Both the position numbers and the translations under genes were made by a program. The notes under the pieces were generated by a model, which did not search any database, was not told the DNA's origin, and worked only from the letters and a program-made list of their open reading frames with translations. Below are positions 18,099-27,332 of a DNA stretch of 64,000 nt, piece by piece (position 1 is the stretch's first letter; each line of letters begins with the position of its first letter). The stretch is from Xanthomonas theicola (GTDB lineage: Bacteria > Pseudomonadota > Gammaproteobacteria > Xanthomonadales > Xanthomonadaceae), in assembly GCF_014236795.1 (NCBI RefSeq), contig NZ_CP049017.1, positions 2,954,001-3,018,000 on the forward strand. The letters run 5' to 3'.

Positions 18099-18683
18099 TT
18101 CATCCAACGCCAGATTCAGCGCCAGCACGTTGACCCGCGGCTGGCCGAGTACGCCGAACTGGCGCGGCTGCGCCTGCGCGGCGACCAGCGCGGCCACGGT
18201 GGCGACCGGCAGCCCGCGCGCCCTGGCCACGCGCGCCACCTGCTGCTGCGCCGCGGCCACGCTGATGTCCGGATCCAGGCCGCTGCCGGACTGGGTCAGC
18301 AGGTCGTCCGCCACCTGCGCCGGGGCGACGCCGTCGCGTGCGGCCAGCATCGCGCGCGTCTCCGCGATGCGCTTTTGCAGCTCGGGATTGCTGCGCGCCT
18401 GGTTGCTGCCGGCCGCGGCCATCGGGTCGAACTTGGCCGCCGACGGACGCGGCTGGAAATAGCCGGGCGCGGCGAACGGCTGCGCGACCAGCGCCGAGCC
18501 GAGCACGCGGCCGTCGCGTGCGAGCAGGCTGCCGTTGGCCTGCGCCGGGAACAGCGCGCCGGCGACGACGGTGGCGAGCAGCGAATACAGCGCGGCCGCG
18601 CCGAGCACCAGCAGCGGCAGCACCACCGCGGCGCGCCAGCGTAGCGGTTCGCGGTAGGAAGTGGAAACCTGGGAAACGTTCAT
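18042..18683 (-). CDS. kdpC: K+-transporting ATPase subunit KdpC
   Basis: Single-span accessory subunit of the KdpFABC pump, 213 residues. I chose the ATG at 18681-18683 (MNVSQVSTSYRE); the membrane span follows at about 13-38. The conserved periplasmic part is clear: NGSLLARDGRVLGSALVAQ, YFQPRPSA, GSNQARSNP, LTQSGSGLDPDIS. Odd point: after the usual end (LALDEA) it runs on with [17 protein letters not shown], encoded by a dispersed repeat. Between kdpB and kdpC are about 40 bp. Confidence 0.95.
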   Translation of the reverse strand: MNVSQVSTSYREPLRWRAAVVLPLLVLGAAALYSLLATVVAGALFPAQANGSLLARDGRVLGSALVAQPFAAPGYFQPRPSAAKFDPMAAAGSNQARSNPELQKRIAETRAMLAARDGVAPAQVADDLLTQSGSGLDPDISVAAAQQQVARVARARGLPVATVAALVAAQAQPRQFGVLGQPRVNVLALNLALDEAGTRDPGPGTRENQQRKQ

Positions 18684-18723
18684 CGCGGGAAATCCGGAAA
18701 GAAGCGGAAAATCGGCGCCGGGC

Positions 18724-20784
18724 TCAGCCAAGCGCCACCAGCAGCAGGTCGATCGCCTTGATCCCGACGAACGGCAGCAGCACGCCGCCGACGCCGTAGA
18801 TCAGCATGTTCCGGCGCAGCAGCGAGGTCGCCGTGGCCGGGGTGAAGCGCACGCCGCGCAACGCCAGCGGGATCAGCGCGGGGATCACCAGCGCGTTGAA
18901 GATCAGCGCGGCCAGCACCGCATGCGCTGGGCTGGACAGGCGCATCACGTTCAGCGCCGCCATCTGCGGGATCGAGGCGGCGAACAGCGCGGGCAGGATT
19001 GCGAAATACTTGGACACGTCGTTGGCCAGCGAGAACGTGGTCAGTGCGCCGCGGGTGATCAGTTGCTGCTTGCCAACTTCCACCACCGCCAGCAGCTTGG
19101 CAGGATCCGAATCCAGGTCGACCATGTTGCCGGCTTCCTTGGCCGCCTGCGTGCCGGAGTTCATCGCCAGGCCGACGTCGGCCTGGGCCAGCGCCGGCGC
19201 GTCGTTGGTACCGTCGCCGACCATCGCCACCAGGCGCCCGCCGGCCTGCTCGGCGCGAATGCGCGCGAGCTTGTCTTCCGGCGTGGCCTCGGCGATGTAG
19301 TCGTCGACGCCGGCCTCGGCGGCGATCGCCGCGGCGGTGAGCGGGTTGTCGCCGGTGATCATCACCGTCTTCACCCCCATCGCGCGCAGCCGCGCGAACT
19401 TCTCGCGCACGCCGTGCTTGACCACGTCCGACAGCTCGACCACGCCGAGCACGTGGCGGCCCTCGGCCACCACCAGCGGCGTGGCGCCGCTGCGCGCGAC
19501 CTGCTCGACACGGCCCTTCAACTCGGCCGGCACCTGCCCGCCCAACGCGGTGACGTGGCGGATCACCGCATCGGCCGCGCCCTTGCGGATCGAACGCGGC
19601 GGCTGTTGCCCCTGCGCGGGCAGGTCCACGCCGGACATGCGGGTCTGCGCGGTGAAGGCGACGAAGCTGGCGCCGTCCGGCTCGGCCGGCGGCAGGCCCT
19701 GCTCGCGCGCCAGGCGCACGATCGACTTGCCCTCCGGGGTCGGGTCGGCCAGCGACGACAGCATCGCCGCCTCGCGCAGCGGCGCCATATCGACGCCGCT
19801 GAGCGCATGGAACGCGGTGGCCTGGCGGTCGCCGTGGGTGATGGTGCCGGTCTTGTCCAGCATCAGCACATCGACGTCGCCGGCCACTTCCACCGCCTTG
19901 CCCGACTTGGCCAGCACGTTCGCCGACAGCGCGCGGTTCATGCCGGCGATGCCGATCGCCGGCAACAGCCCGCCGATGGTGGTGGGGATCAGGCACACCA
20001 GCAGCGCGATCAGCAACAGCGGATCGACCTTCACTCCGACGAAGCCGGCGATCGCCGGCAGGGTGGCGACCACGATCAGGAAGGTCAGGGTCATCGCCGC
20101 CAGCAGCATGGTCAGCGCGATCTCGTTCGGGGTCTTCTGCCGGTTGGCGCCTTCGACCAGCGCGATCATGCGGTCCAGGAAGCTGTGGCCCGGCTCGGCG
20201 GTGACCTTGACCACGATCTCGTCGGACAGCGCCTTGGTGCCGCCGATCACACCGGAGCGGTCGGTGCCGGCCTCGCGCAGCACCGGCGCCGATTCGCCGG
20301 TGACAGCGGCTTCGTTGATCGTGGCCACGCCGTGCACGATCTCGCCGTCGGCCGGGATCAGTTCGCCGGCGGAGATCACCACCAGGTCGCCGGGTTTCAG
20401 CTCGGCGGCGGGAATGCGGGTTTCTCCCTCCAGTTGCGCGCTGCTCACGCGGCGCGCCACCAAGTCCTTGCGCGCGCGCCGCAATGACGCGGCCTGGCCG
20501 CGGCCACGCGCCTCGGCCACCGCTTCGGCGAAATTGCCGAACAGCACGGTGACCAGCAGGATCGCGGTCACCGCCCAGCCGAAGGCGGGTGCGCTCTGCC
20601 CGGCCAAGGTGATCAGCGCCGACAGCATGGTGCCGGCGAACACCACCGCCATCACCGGGCTGCCGAGCAGATGGCGCGGCGAGAGTTTCAGCACGCTGGC
20701 GCGCAGGGCCGCGCGCAGCGCGGGGCCGTCGAGCAGGCCGGGCCGACGGACGGAGGAAGAGGCTTGCGGAAACGGGGTGCTCAT
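18724..20784 (-). CDS. kdpB: K+-transporting P-type ATPase ATP-binding subunit KdpB
   Basis: P-type ATPase subunit that hydrolyses ATP for K+ uptake by the inner-membrane KdpFABC complex. 686 residues. Start at the ATG 20782-20784 ([11 protein letters not shown]). Visible are the TGES loop ([13 protein letters not shown]), the phosphorylation motif [16 protein letters not shown], the KGAADAV nucleotide-binding region, [10 protein letters not shown] and the hinge [18 protein letters not shown]. Seven or so membrane helices flank these. The start is 11 bp from the kdpA stop. Confidence 0.97.
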   Translation of the reverse strand: MSTPFPQASSSVRRPGLLDGPALRAALRASVLKLSPRHLLGSPVMAVVFAGTMLSALITLAGQSAPAFGWAVTAILLVTVLFGNFAEAVAEARGRGQAASLRRARKDLVARRVSSAQLEGETRIPAAELKPGDLVVISAGELIPADGEIVHGVATINEAAVTGESAPVLREAGTDRSGVIGGTKALSDEIVVKVTAEPGHSFLDRMIALVEGANRQKTPNEIALTMLLAAMTLTFLIVVATLPAIAGFVGVKVDPLLLIALLVCLIPTTIGGLLPAIGIAGMNRALSANVLAKSGKAVEVAGDVDVLMLDKTGTITHGDRQATAFHALSGVDMAPLREAAMLSSLADPTPEGKSIVRLAREQGLPPAEPDGASFVAFTAQTRMSGVDLPAQGQQPPRSIRKGAADAVIRHVTALGGQVPAELKGRVEQVARSGATPLVVAEGRHVLGVVELSDVVKHGVREKFARLRAMGVKTVMITGDNPLTAAAIAAEAGVDDYIAEATPEDKLARIRAEQAGGRLVAMVGDGTNDAPALAQADVGLAMNSGTQAAKEAGNMVDLDSDPAKLLAVVEVGKQQLITRGALTTFSLANDVSKYFAILPALFAASIPQMAALNVMRLSSPAHAVLAALIFNALVIPALIPLALRGVRFTPATATSLLRRNMLIYGVGGVLLPFVGIKAIDLLLVALG

Positions 20785-20795
20785 TGTCGTCGGTC

Positions 20796-22616
20796 TCAGT
20801 GCGCGGCCAGGGTCAGGTGATCGGCGATCGGGCCCAGCACCAGTGCCGGCGTGAATTGCAGAACGGTCAGGATCACGATGACCGCGATCAGGGTCAGTGC
20901 GAAGGTCGGGGTTTCCATCTGCAGGCTGCCGCCGGTCTCCGGCGCCACCCGCTTGCGCGCCATCTGCGCGGCCACGATCAACGGCACGATCAGCGCTGGA
21001 TAGCGGCCCAGGGCCAGCACCAGCGTACAGCTCAGGTTCCACCACGGGATGCTGTCGCCGAGCCCTTCGAAACCGGAGCCATTGTTGGCGAAGGCGGAGG
21101 TGTACTCGTAGAACACCTGGCTGATGCCGTGGAAACCGGGATTGGAATTGGCGACGATCGCCGCCGGCATGACCAGGGTCAGCGCAGTGAAGCCGAGCAG
21201 CGCCAGCGGCTGCAGCAGGATCAGCAGCGCCAGCAAGCGCACTTCGCCGGCCTCGACCTTGCGTCCGAACAACTCCGGCGTGCGCCCGGTCATCAGCCCG
21301 GCCAGGAACACGCTGAGCAGCAGGTACACCAGAAACTGCTGCAGCCCGCAGCCGATGCCGCCCCAGATCGCGTTGACCAGCATGTTGAGCATGGCGACCC
21401 CGCCGGTCAGCGGCGCCAGCGAATCGTGCATGGCGTTGACCGAGCCGTTGGAGGTCTGCGTGGTCAGCGACGACCACGCAGCCGATGCATCCACGCCCAG
21501 GCGCACTTCCTTGCCCTCCATCGACGCCGCGCTGGCGACGCTGGCGGAATGGCCTTCGGACCACAGCGAAAGCGCGCTGGAGGCCAGCGACATCACCAGC
21601 ATGCTGCCGACCACCAGCGCGGTGAACTTGCCGCGCCCGGTGAACGGGCCGACCATGAACGCCACCGCCACCGGGATCAGCACGATCGCCAGTATTTCCA
21701 GCAGATTGGAGAATGGGGTCGGGTTCTCCAGCGCCATCGCGCTGTTGGGGCCATACCAGCCGCCGCCGTTGGTGCCGAGCTGCTTGATCGCCACCATCGC
21801 CGCGACCGGGCCGAGCGGGATCTTCTGCTGCGCCAGGCCGGCGCTGGCGTCCAGCGGCGTGGCGGTGGGGCCGGCGGCCAGGGTCGACGGCACGCCCTGC
21901 TGGGTCAGCAGCAGCGTCCACAGCAGGCACAGCGGCAGCAGGAAGCGCAGCGTCGGCCGGATCACGTCGGCCCAGTAGTTGCCGACGTCGGCTTTGTCGG
22001 CACTGAGCGCGGTGTGCTGCATCCCCACGGCGGCCGTCGCATGCTGCAGTCCATGGCGCGACGGCGTCGGCTCCGGATCGTCCGGCCCGGTCGCGGTCGA
22101 TGCCGACAGGGCATCGGCGGCATCGGCCGAGCATGCGACCGCTCGCCCACCGAACAACGCGCGCAGCGTCGCCACCACCAGCGCCAGGCCCATCATCGGG
22201 GTGATGAACTGCAGCCCGACCACGCCCACCGCCTGCGACAGGTACGACAGCTGCGCCTGGCCGGAATAGTGCTGCTGGTCGGTGTTGGTCAGGAACGAGA
22301 CCATGGTGTGCAAGGCGACGTCCCAGCGCAGGTTCGGCACCGCGTCGGGATTCAGCGGCAACCACGCTTGGGTGACGAACAGGACGAACACCAGCACGCC
22401 CAGCACCAGGTTGCTGGCCAGGAACGCGCCGGCATAGCCGCGCCAGCTCATGCCCTGCGCCGGATCGGTGCCGAGCAGGCGGTACAGCGGCCGTTCGATC
22501 CAGCCGAACAGCGCGTCGCCGCGCATCGGCGCACCGCGCATCACCTTGGCCAGGTACAGGCCCAGCGGCCAGCCCAGCAGCAGCGCGAGCGCATAGACAA
22601 GCAATGTATCGATCAT
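20796..22616 (-). CDS. kdpA: K+-transporting ATPase subunit KdpA
   Basis: Channel-like K+-binding subunit of KdpFABC, 606 residues with about ten membrane helices. It carries the four selectivity-filter-like segments (for example [34 protein letters not shown]). Between the second and third such regions is an extra hydrophilic stretch of about 50 residues (around 165-215, rich in A, D, S and T) that many KdpA proteins lack; it probably forms a loop. It is preceded by kdpF with 16 bp between them. Confidence 0.96.
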   Translation of the reverse strand: MIDTLLVYALALLLGWPLGLYLAKVMRGAPMRGDALFGWIERPLYRLLGTDPAQGMSWRGYAGAFLASNLVLGVLVFVLFVTQAWLPLNPDAVPNLRWDVALHTMVSFLTNTDQQHYSGQAQLSYLSQAVGVVGLQFITPMMGLALVVATLRALFGGRAVACSADAADALSASTATGPDDPEPTPSRHGLQHATAAVGMQHTALSADKADVGNYWADVIRPTLRFLLPLCLLWTLLLTQQGVPSTLAAGPTATPLDASAGLAQQKIPLGPVAAMVAIKQLGTNGGGWYGPNSAMALENPTPFSNLLEILAIVLIPVAVAFMVGPFTGRGKFTALVVGSMLVMSLASSALSLWSEGHSASVASAASMEGKEVRLGVDASAAWSSLTTQTSNGSVNAMHDSLAPLTGGVAMLNMLVNAIWGGIGCGLQQFLVYLLLSVFLAGLMTGRTPELFGRKVEAGEVRLLALLILLQPLALLGFTALTLVMPAAIVANSNPGFHGISQVFYEYTSAFANNGSGFEGLGDSIPWWNLSCTLVLALGRYPALIVPLIVAAQMARKRVAPETGGSLQMETPTFALTLIAVIVILTVLQFTPALVLGPIADHLTLAAH

Positions 22617-22632
22617 GGAGGCAGCACTCGGC

Positions 22633-22725
22633 TCAGAAGTCTTCGGGACGCAGGATCACGTACAACAGGTAGCCGGCGGCGACGATCACCGCCACGCCGC
22701 AAACGAATGAAAGCCAACCGCTCAT
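22633..22725 (-). CDS. kdpF: K+-transporting ATPase small subunit KdpF
   Basis: A 30-residue single-span peptide, starting MSGWLSF and ending YVILRPEDF. It is the typical KdpF size and ends with the L-R-P-E-D/E-F motif of the family. It stabilises the KdpABC complex. First gene of the operon, 16 bp before kdpA. It is easily missed because of its size. Confidence 0.9.
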   Translation of the reverse strand: MSGWLSFVCGVAVIVAAGYLLYVILRPEDF

Positions 22726-22879
22726 GGTGTCAACTCCGGCAAGTGAACGGCCCGCACGTCCGGCAGGCCAGAAAATGGCGATGAAAAGCCGCATGGCGCC
22801 GAATGCGCCATGCGTTTGCAGAAGGCTGCGCAAGAAGCATGGCGATCGCATCGGACAGGCATCGCTGCCCCAAGCCGGC

Positions 22880-22945
22880 ATTATCGAAAGAACCACCATA
22901 AACTCTCCATGACGAAAACGCGCGGCCGCATACATTCTGCGTAAA
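22880..22945 (-). promoter_or_regulatory. Putative KdpE-activated promoter of kdpFABC
   Basis: On the minus strand TTTACGCAGAATGTAT (22930-22945) is followed after 44 nt by GATAAT (22880-22885), with no good -35. The 16-mer contains two TTTAC/GTAT-like halves 11 bp apart, the spacing OmpR-type regulators use. The same motif, differing at one base and with nearly the same spacing to a -10-like hexamer, precedes the porin gene (25076-25140). kdpF starts about 150 nt downstream. Confidence 0.5.
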
Positions 22946-22990
22946 GCCGGCGACGCCGGCGGCCACCGGTCCGAAGGCGGCGGCGGCCGC

Positions 22991-23039
22991 GCGGCAAGCG
23001 GCAAGCGGCAAGCGGCAAGCGGCAAGCGGCAAGCGGCAA
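22991..23039. repeat. Tandem repeat GCGGCAA x 7
   Basis: Seven perfect, uninterrupted 7-bp copies in the 406-bp gap between kdpF and the porin gene, about 45 bp beyond the putative KdpE site. A 7-bp unit changes frame with each copy and is prone to slippage. Nothing else recognisable lies in this gap apart from the promoter elements listed. Confidence 0.95.
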
Positions 23040-23131
23040 GCGGGCGTCACGATGCCGCCAACGTCCGGCGACGGCAAGGACGCACTGCCGCCGCCGGAGC
23101 CAGCACGATGCGGACGGCCACCGCTGCCTGG

Positions 23132-24652
23132 TCAGTAGTGCAGAATCGCGTCGATCAGGGCAATCGCCTGGTGGTTCTTGCGCCCGGCGTCGTAGGCCGG
23201 GAAATCGTAGGCGCGCTCGTAACGCAGTTCAGGACGGATCTCCAGATCCTGCGACACCCAGTGGGTCATGCCAATGGTGTGGCTCGAATAGCGCGTGGCG
23301 AAGCCGGTGCGCTGCCCGTCATGGTCGTCGACGAATTCGTTGCGGATCGACAGCATGTTGGCAGGGTCGAGCTGGATGTTGAGGTAATTGACGACGGCAT
23401 CGGCAGTGCTGCGGCCCAACGGGAAATCCGGTGCGTCGCCCAGTGCGTATCCCGGCCTGCCGGTCGGCGCATGGGACTGCGATGGGTCGGTCGCCAGCGC
23501 CTGGTCGCGCACATAGAGATGATAGGCCTCGGTGAGCATGTGCACTCTCGGCGAGAAGCGATGGCCCCAGGTCAGCACGAACTCCTGCAGGTTGTTGTAG
23601 GTCTGTGCGGAGCGGTTGTAGGACTCCACGCAGGGATAGAGCATGTCGTTGTTGCTCTTGGACACCCAGCGTAAGCAGGCCTGCGCGGTCAGCCTGCTGG
23701 TGGAGTCCCAGACGGCCGAATCGTCGCCACCGTGCACGCCTAGCTGGAGCGTCCACTGGTCATTGAGCTTGGTCGTGGTGAGGATGCCCATGTTGGTATA
23801 GGCGTCGACGGTGTACAGGATCGAGTGCGTCATCAGATAGTTGTTCGGTGAAAACTGCGCCTCGATGTCCGGCAACGACAGGTAGCGCCCGGCGGTGATC
23901 AGCATGCCTTGCGCCACCGATGGGATGTACAGGTCCACGTGCGCGATCATCGGATCGTTGCCATAGATCTTCCCGTTGAGCGCACTGTCGGGCTTGGGAT
24001 GATGCAGCAGCTGGTCGCTGGTGACGCCCTTCATCGTCGTGTAGTGGTAGTCGTAGCCATACAGATCGTCGAGGTGGAAACCCCAATCCACGTGATCGGT
24101 CTGCACCGTATCGGGGATGCGTTGGAGGCGAATCAGGGCCTGGTTGAATTCGCCCCGATTCGGACGCGTGGAATAGGACAACGGATAGTTCGTGTGCGAC
24201 GAACTGCTGGCATTAGCCGAGGGGTTGATCCAGCCATAGAGCTCGATGCGGTTGCGCTTCATCCACTGCCCTGCACGGGTGCACGCAAGCGCTTTCTCGA
24301 CCGGGTACTGCGCATTCTCGTTCGGCACGCCGACCGGATAGTCCACGGCACCGAGCTGCCATTCCGCCGACGGAAATGGCGGCGAGGAGAACGGCGACTC
24401 CATGCCGCGCCGCGCCGCCGCGGGTGCGTTCGGATCGGCAGGCTGGGCGTCCTCGCGGTAGGCGTCGACCAGCCGCGAGAAGAAGCCATTGGAACAGTCG
24501 TCGCTGGCCGGCGACAGCGCGGCGGCAGCGCGCTCCTGCATCATGTCTGGCGCCGGTGCGGCAGGGGCCTGCGCCGCGGCATCGACTGCAGCGGCTTTCC
24601 CAGCATAGAGCAGCGCCAGGGACACGAAAAACGGATTGACCTTCATCGACAT
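23132..24652 (-). CDS. Outer-membrane beta-barrel porin (BBP2 / OmpL-like family)
   Basis: 506 residues with a signal peptide (MKVNPFFVSLALLYAGKAAA), a low-complexity periplasmic linker, then repeated amphipathic beta strands with aromatic girdles (ELYGWINPSAN, DDLYGYDYHYTTMKG, LSIRNEFVDD, LEIRPELRYERAYD) and a final strand ending in LHY. Pattern and size fit the BBP2 putative porin family. Start: ATG 24650-24652, or two codons later at 24646. A terminator-like hairpin lies directly upstream of the start. The position next to kdp and a shared upstream motif suggest K+ or osmotic regulation. The transported solute is unknown. Confidence 0.8.
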   Translation of the reverse strand: MSMKVNPFFVSLALLYAGKAAAVDAAAQAPAAPAPDMMQERAAAALSPASDDCSNGFFSRLVDAYREDAQPADPNAPAAARRGMESPFSSPPFPSAEWQLGAVDYPVGVPNENAQYPVEKALACTRAGQWMKRNRIELYGWINPSANASSSSHTNYPLSYSTRPNRGEFNQALIRLQRIPDTVQTDHVDWGFHLDDLYGYDYHYTTMKGVTSDQLLHHPKPDSALNGKIYGNDPMIAHVDLYIPSVAQGMLITAGRYLSLPDIEAQFSPNNYLMTHSILYTVDAYTNMGILTTTKLNDQWTLQLGVHGGDDSAVWDSTSRLTAQACLRWVSKSNNDMLYPCVESYNRSAQTYNNLQEFVLTWGHRFSPRVHMLTEAYHLYVRDQALATDPSQSHAPTGRPGYALGDAPDFPLGRSTADAVVNYLNIQLDPANMLSIRNEFVDDHDGQRTGFATRYSSHTIGMTHWVSQDLEIRPELRYERAYDFPAYDAGRKNHQAIALIDAILHY

Positions 24653-24655
24653 CGC

Positions 24656-24677
24656 AAAAACCGGCTCGCAGCGAGCC
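24656..24677 (-). terminator. Terminator-like hairpin just upstream of the porin start
   Basis: On the minus strand GGCTCG-CTG-CGAGCC is followed by GGTTTTTG, ending four bases before the ATG at 24652. No clear ribosome site is visible there, so the stem could act as an attenuator or block initiation. A leader of about 400 nt would precede it if the promoter at 25076 is used. Confidence 0.45.
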
Positions 24678-24679
24678 GT

Positions 24680-25070
24680 CCTCTTCTGTGGGTAAGGATA
24701 TGACCGGGGTACCGGGCGCCCGCCGCATCGTCGCCGGCCGATCGATTGATGCCGGCGTATGCGGCACGCGGGCGCTCAACCTGGCCGGAGGGGAATGCAA
24801 GTGCGACGCGTTGCCGGCAACATCGGCACGACACAGGTGCCGCGCGGCAATCTCGCCATGGTGGACCGGTTCGGCGCCAGCAACGGATGCGCAGGCGCTC
24901 GGTGCGGCATCTCGCGGACCAAGCCCTGCCTGCCGCGCGGGTCCGCGAGAGCATCCGGGTGCGCCGGGCCGGGCCGGCGGTTCCACCGCCGGCAGAGCAT
25001 CCACACACCGGCCGGCGCCGCGGCCAGCAACATGTCCATCGACTCCACGGAACCACCCCCGGCATCAGCG
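24680..25070 (-). other. Long leader / gene-free region upstream of the porin
   Basis: Part of a gap of almost 800 bp between the porin and the hydrolase gene. No conserved RNA was recognised. A 90-codon minus-strand frame (24776-25048) begins with a hydrophobic stretch (MLLAAAPAGVWML) after the predicted transcription start, but its remainder is Pro/Arg-rich and unconvincing. The rest of the gap (25141-25445) shows nothing. Confidence 0.4.
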
Positions 25071-25075
25071 GGGAA

Positions 25076-25140
25076 AGTATAGGAATCGCCGAATATCTTC
25101 GTTGCAAACCGGCGGACGATTCAAATAAATTCTGCGTAAA
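25076..25140 (-). promoter_or_regulatory. Putative KdpE-activated promoter upstream of the porin
   Basis: TTTACGCAGAATTTAT (25125-25140, minus strand) precedes TATACT (25076-25081) by 43 nt. The motif matches the one before kdpF in 15 of 16 bases, and the distance to the -10-like element differs by one. No good -35 is present, as expected of an activated promoter. It lies about 430 nt upstream of the porin start. Confidence 0.5.
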
Positions 25141-25445
25141 TTCAGGCGCTTCCTGCGGCCGCCGCGGCGCAGCCGAACGATCGTCCGCGTTGCGCCCACC
25201 GCTCTTTCGAGCGGCACACGTTACGCGCGCTGGCGCGGTGTCGGATGCGTCCGTGCTCCGCAGCCGGAAAGATCGCCGCAGCGCGAATGCGAAACGCGCT
25301 GCCACGCTGCGGCGCACGTGTACAGGTGGCCAGGCATGCTGCCGGCGATGCATTGCCTCGGTCGCGGCGCGACGACCGCGCGCCGCTGTCGCCCGCCGGC
25401 AGCGGGAACGCTGGAGTCCGGCGCCACGAGGCGCCGGACCCCGGC

Positions 25446-27026
25446 TCAGTGCAGCGGCACGCTCAGGCTGGACGGCGCGGCGACCGACGAACTGAAACTG
25501 ACGCTGCCGCCGAAACGGCTGGCGGTGGCGTAGCGCGGATCGGTGGTGTCCACCACCAGCACCAGTCGGCGTCCGGCCGGGATCTCGGCGGCGGTCGCCT
25601 GCAGCGCCAGGTCGATCGTGGTCGCCACGCCCGGTGTCGCATTGCGCAGCGTGTACGGCGCGTGGCTGAGCAACTGCGCCACACCGAGTCCGTCCATGCT
25701 GTAGAGGTAGGCGAACAGCGACACGTCGGTCTGGCTCGGGGTCACGGTCAGGCGCAGCGACGGCCTGCCGGCCAGGCGCTTGGCGCTGGCGTACACCGGC
25801 CCGCTCCAGACCGCGGCGCCGTAGCGCGCCACCAGCGGGATCGAGGTGGTCACCGGCTGGCCGAAGCCCTGCAGCAGGCCGCTCGCCAGCACCTCCCCGG
25901 AATCGGCCAGGGTCGGCACGCCGGTGGCGATGCGGTGGGTCCAGCCGCTGCTGGTACCGCTGGCCAGTGCGCCGGTCGGCGCCAGCAGGCCGCTCGGCCG
26001 GCTCAGGCCGTAGCGGGTCGCGCCGGCCTGCACGCCGTCCCAGTCGGCATAGCGCAGCCAGCTGCCGCCGAGGGTGGACAACCGCACCGGCAGCTCGCGG
26101 TCCACGCCGTTGGCCTGGCCCTTGAGGTAATGGTCGAACCAGCGGGTGGTCTCGGCGTACACCGCGTTCGGCAGGCCCAGCGCACCCGGCAGTTCAGCGG
26201 TGGCGTGATCGCCATGGCTGAACATCAGCCGCTTGGGCACGTCGAGTCGGTTGTACAGGTCGATGTACTGGTTGGGCGGGAACAGGCCGTCGTTGAACGC
26301 ATTGGCCAGCAGCACCGCGGCGCCGTTGCGGTTGAGCGCCTGCAGTTCGTTGATCACCCCGCGCTCGGCAGCGTTGGGCAGAAAGCCCCGCACCGCGCCG
26401 TCGTAGTCGCCGAGGGCGACCCGCGCGCCGATCTGCGCCAACTCCGGACCCGGCCGGCCGGTCGCCGCGCCGGCCGCGACCAGCAGCGCCACGCCCTGTT
26501 GGCTGACCGTGGCGTTCGCGTACAGCGAGGCCTGCAGGTCCGCCCAGCCGCTGAGCGCGGCGACCGCCTTGATCCGCGGATCGCGCGCAGCGGCGAGCAG
26601 GCCGGTGCCGGCGCCGTAGGAAATGCCGGACACGCCGATCGCCCCGGCATTGGCCGGCGTATTGGCCAGCGCCCAGTCGATCACCGCGCTGACGTCCTCC
26701 ACCGTCGGCGCCCCGGCGATGTCGATCTGCCCGGCCGAATCCCAGAACCCGCGCGAGGTGTAGCTGACCACCACGTAGCCGTCGCTGGCCAGTGCGCTGG
26801 CGCGGCCCACGTACTCCAGATTGGGCAGCGACCAGCTAGCCGGCATCACCACCAGCGGGAACGGCCCGGCGCCCTGCCCCTGCGGCACCAGCACCAGCGC
26901 GCCGAGCTCGGTGCCGTCCCAACTGGAGATGGTCCGGTATTGCTTGCTGAAACCGCCGGCGAAGGCAGCGGCGGAGAACAACAGCATCGCGCACAGGGCG
27001 ATGCAGCGGGACACGGACGTACGCAT
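25446..27026 (-). CDS. CocE/NonD-type secreted alpha/beta hydrolase
   Basis: 526 residues. A signal peptide (about 1-23, ending AAAFAG) sends it to the periplasm or outside. The alpha/beta hydrolase domain has the nucleophile elbow GVSGISYGAG and, later, an Asp in NAFNDGLFPPNQ and a His in FSHGDHAT, which fit the acid and base of the triad. The C-terminal third (about 380-526) is a beta-rich jelly-roll region of the kind seen in CocE/X-Pro dipeptidyl-peptidase proteins (IPAGRRLVLVVDTTDPRY). The substrate (ester or peptide) cannot be told. It stands alone with about 300 bp before thiL. Confidence 0.83.
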   Translation of the reverse strand: MRTSVSRCIALCAMLLFSAAAFAGGFSKQYRTISSWDGTELGALVLVPQGQGAGPFPLVVMPASWSLPNLEYVGRASALASDGYVVVSYTSRGFWDSAGQIDIAGAPTVEDVSAVIDWALANTPANAGAIGVSGISYGAGTGLLAAARDPRIKAVAALSGWADLQASLYANATVSQQGVALLVAAGAATGRPGPELAQIGARVALGDYDGAVRGFLPNAAERGVINELQALNRNGAAVLLANAFNDGLFPPNQYIDLYNRLDVPKRLMFSHGDHATAELPGALGLPNAVYAETTRWFDHYLKGQANGVDRELPVRLSTLGGSWLRYADWDGVQAGATRYGLSRPSGLLAPTGALASGTSSGWTHRIATGVPTLADSGEVLASGLLQGFGQPVTTSIPLVARYGAAVWSGPVYASAKRLAGRPSLRLTVTPSQTDVSLFAYLYSMDGLGVAQLLSHAPYTLRNATPGVATTIDLALQATAAEIPAGRRLVLVVDTTDPRYATASRFGGSVSFSSSVAAPSSLSVPLH

Positions 27027-27231
27027 GTACTGCCTCCCAGGCGGCGCCGGGCCGGAATGGCCAGACTGCCAATACGGTTTGCGAGCACACGACGTGGGGT
27101 CGAGCGCCGTGACCGTACCACCAGGTACGGGTCAGTTCACGCCGCAGTGCGGCATGGTATGGCAGGCAGAGGGAGGCGCTCTGGAAGAGCGGCTCCGGGC
27201 GGGCTTGGGCCATCATTCGCAACTACCCACC

Positions 27232-27259
27232 GGCTTCGGCGACCGTCGGGGCCGAAGCC
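27232..27259. repeat. REP-like hairpin
   Basis: GGCTTCGGC and GCCGAAGCC form a perfect 9-bp stem with a 10-nt loop, followed by cctcctgcag. It lies in the 306-bp gap between the hydrolase and thiL, where no gene is seen. It resembles extragenic palindromes of xanthomonads. Confidence 0.6.
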
Positions 27260-27332
27260 CCTCCTGCAGAAGGCGGCCGGGCATCCATCCGTAGATCCCC
27301 AGTTCCCAACCCGCCAGCCGCTCCGTCTTCCG

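Noticed and set aside
18724..22365. A 1213-codon KdpB with a large N-terminal extension
   Set aside because: The extension is the wrong frame of kdpA. KdpB starts at 20784, 11 bp after the kdpA stop.
22991..23039. CRISPR array
   Set aside because: The repeat is a 7-bp unit without spacers, and no cas genes are in the window.
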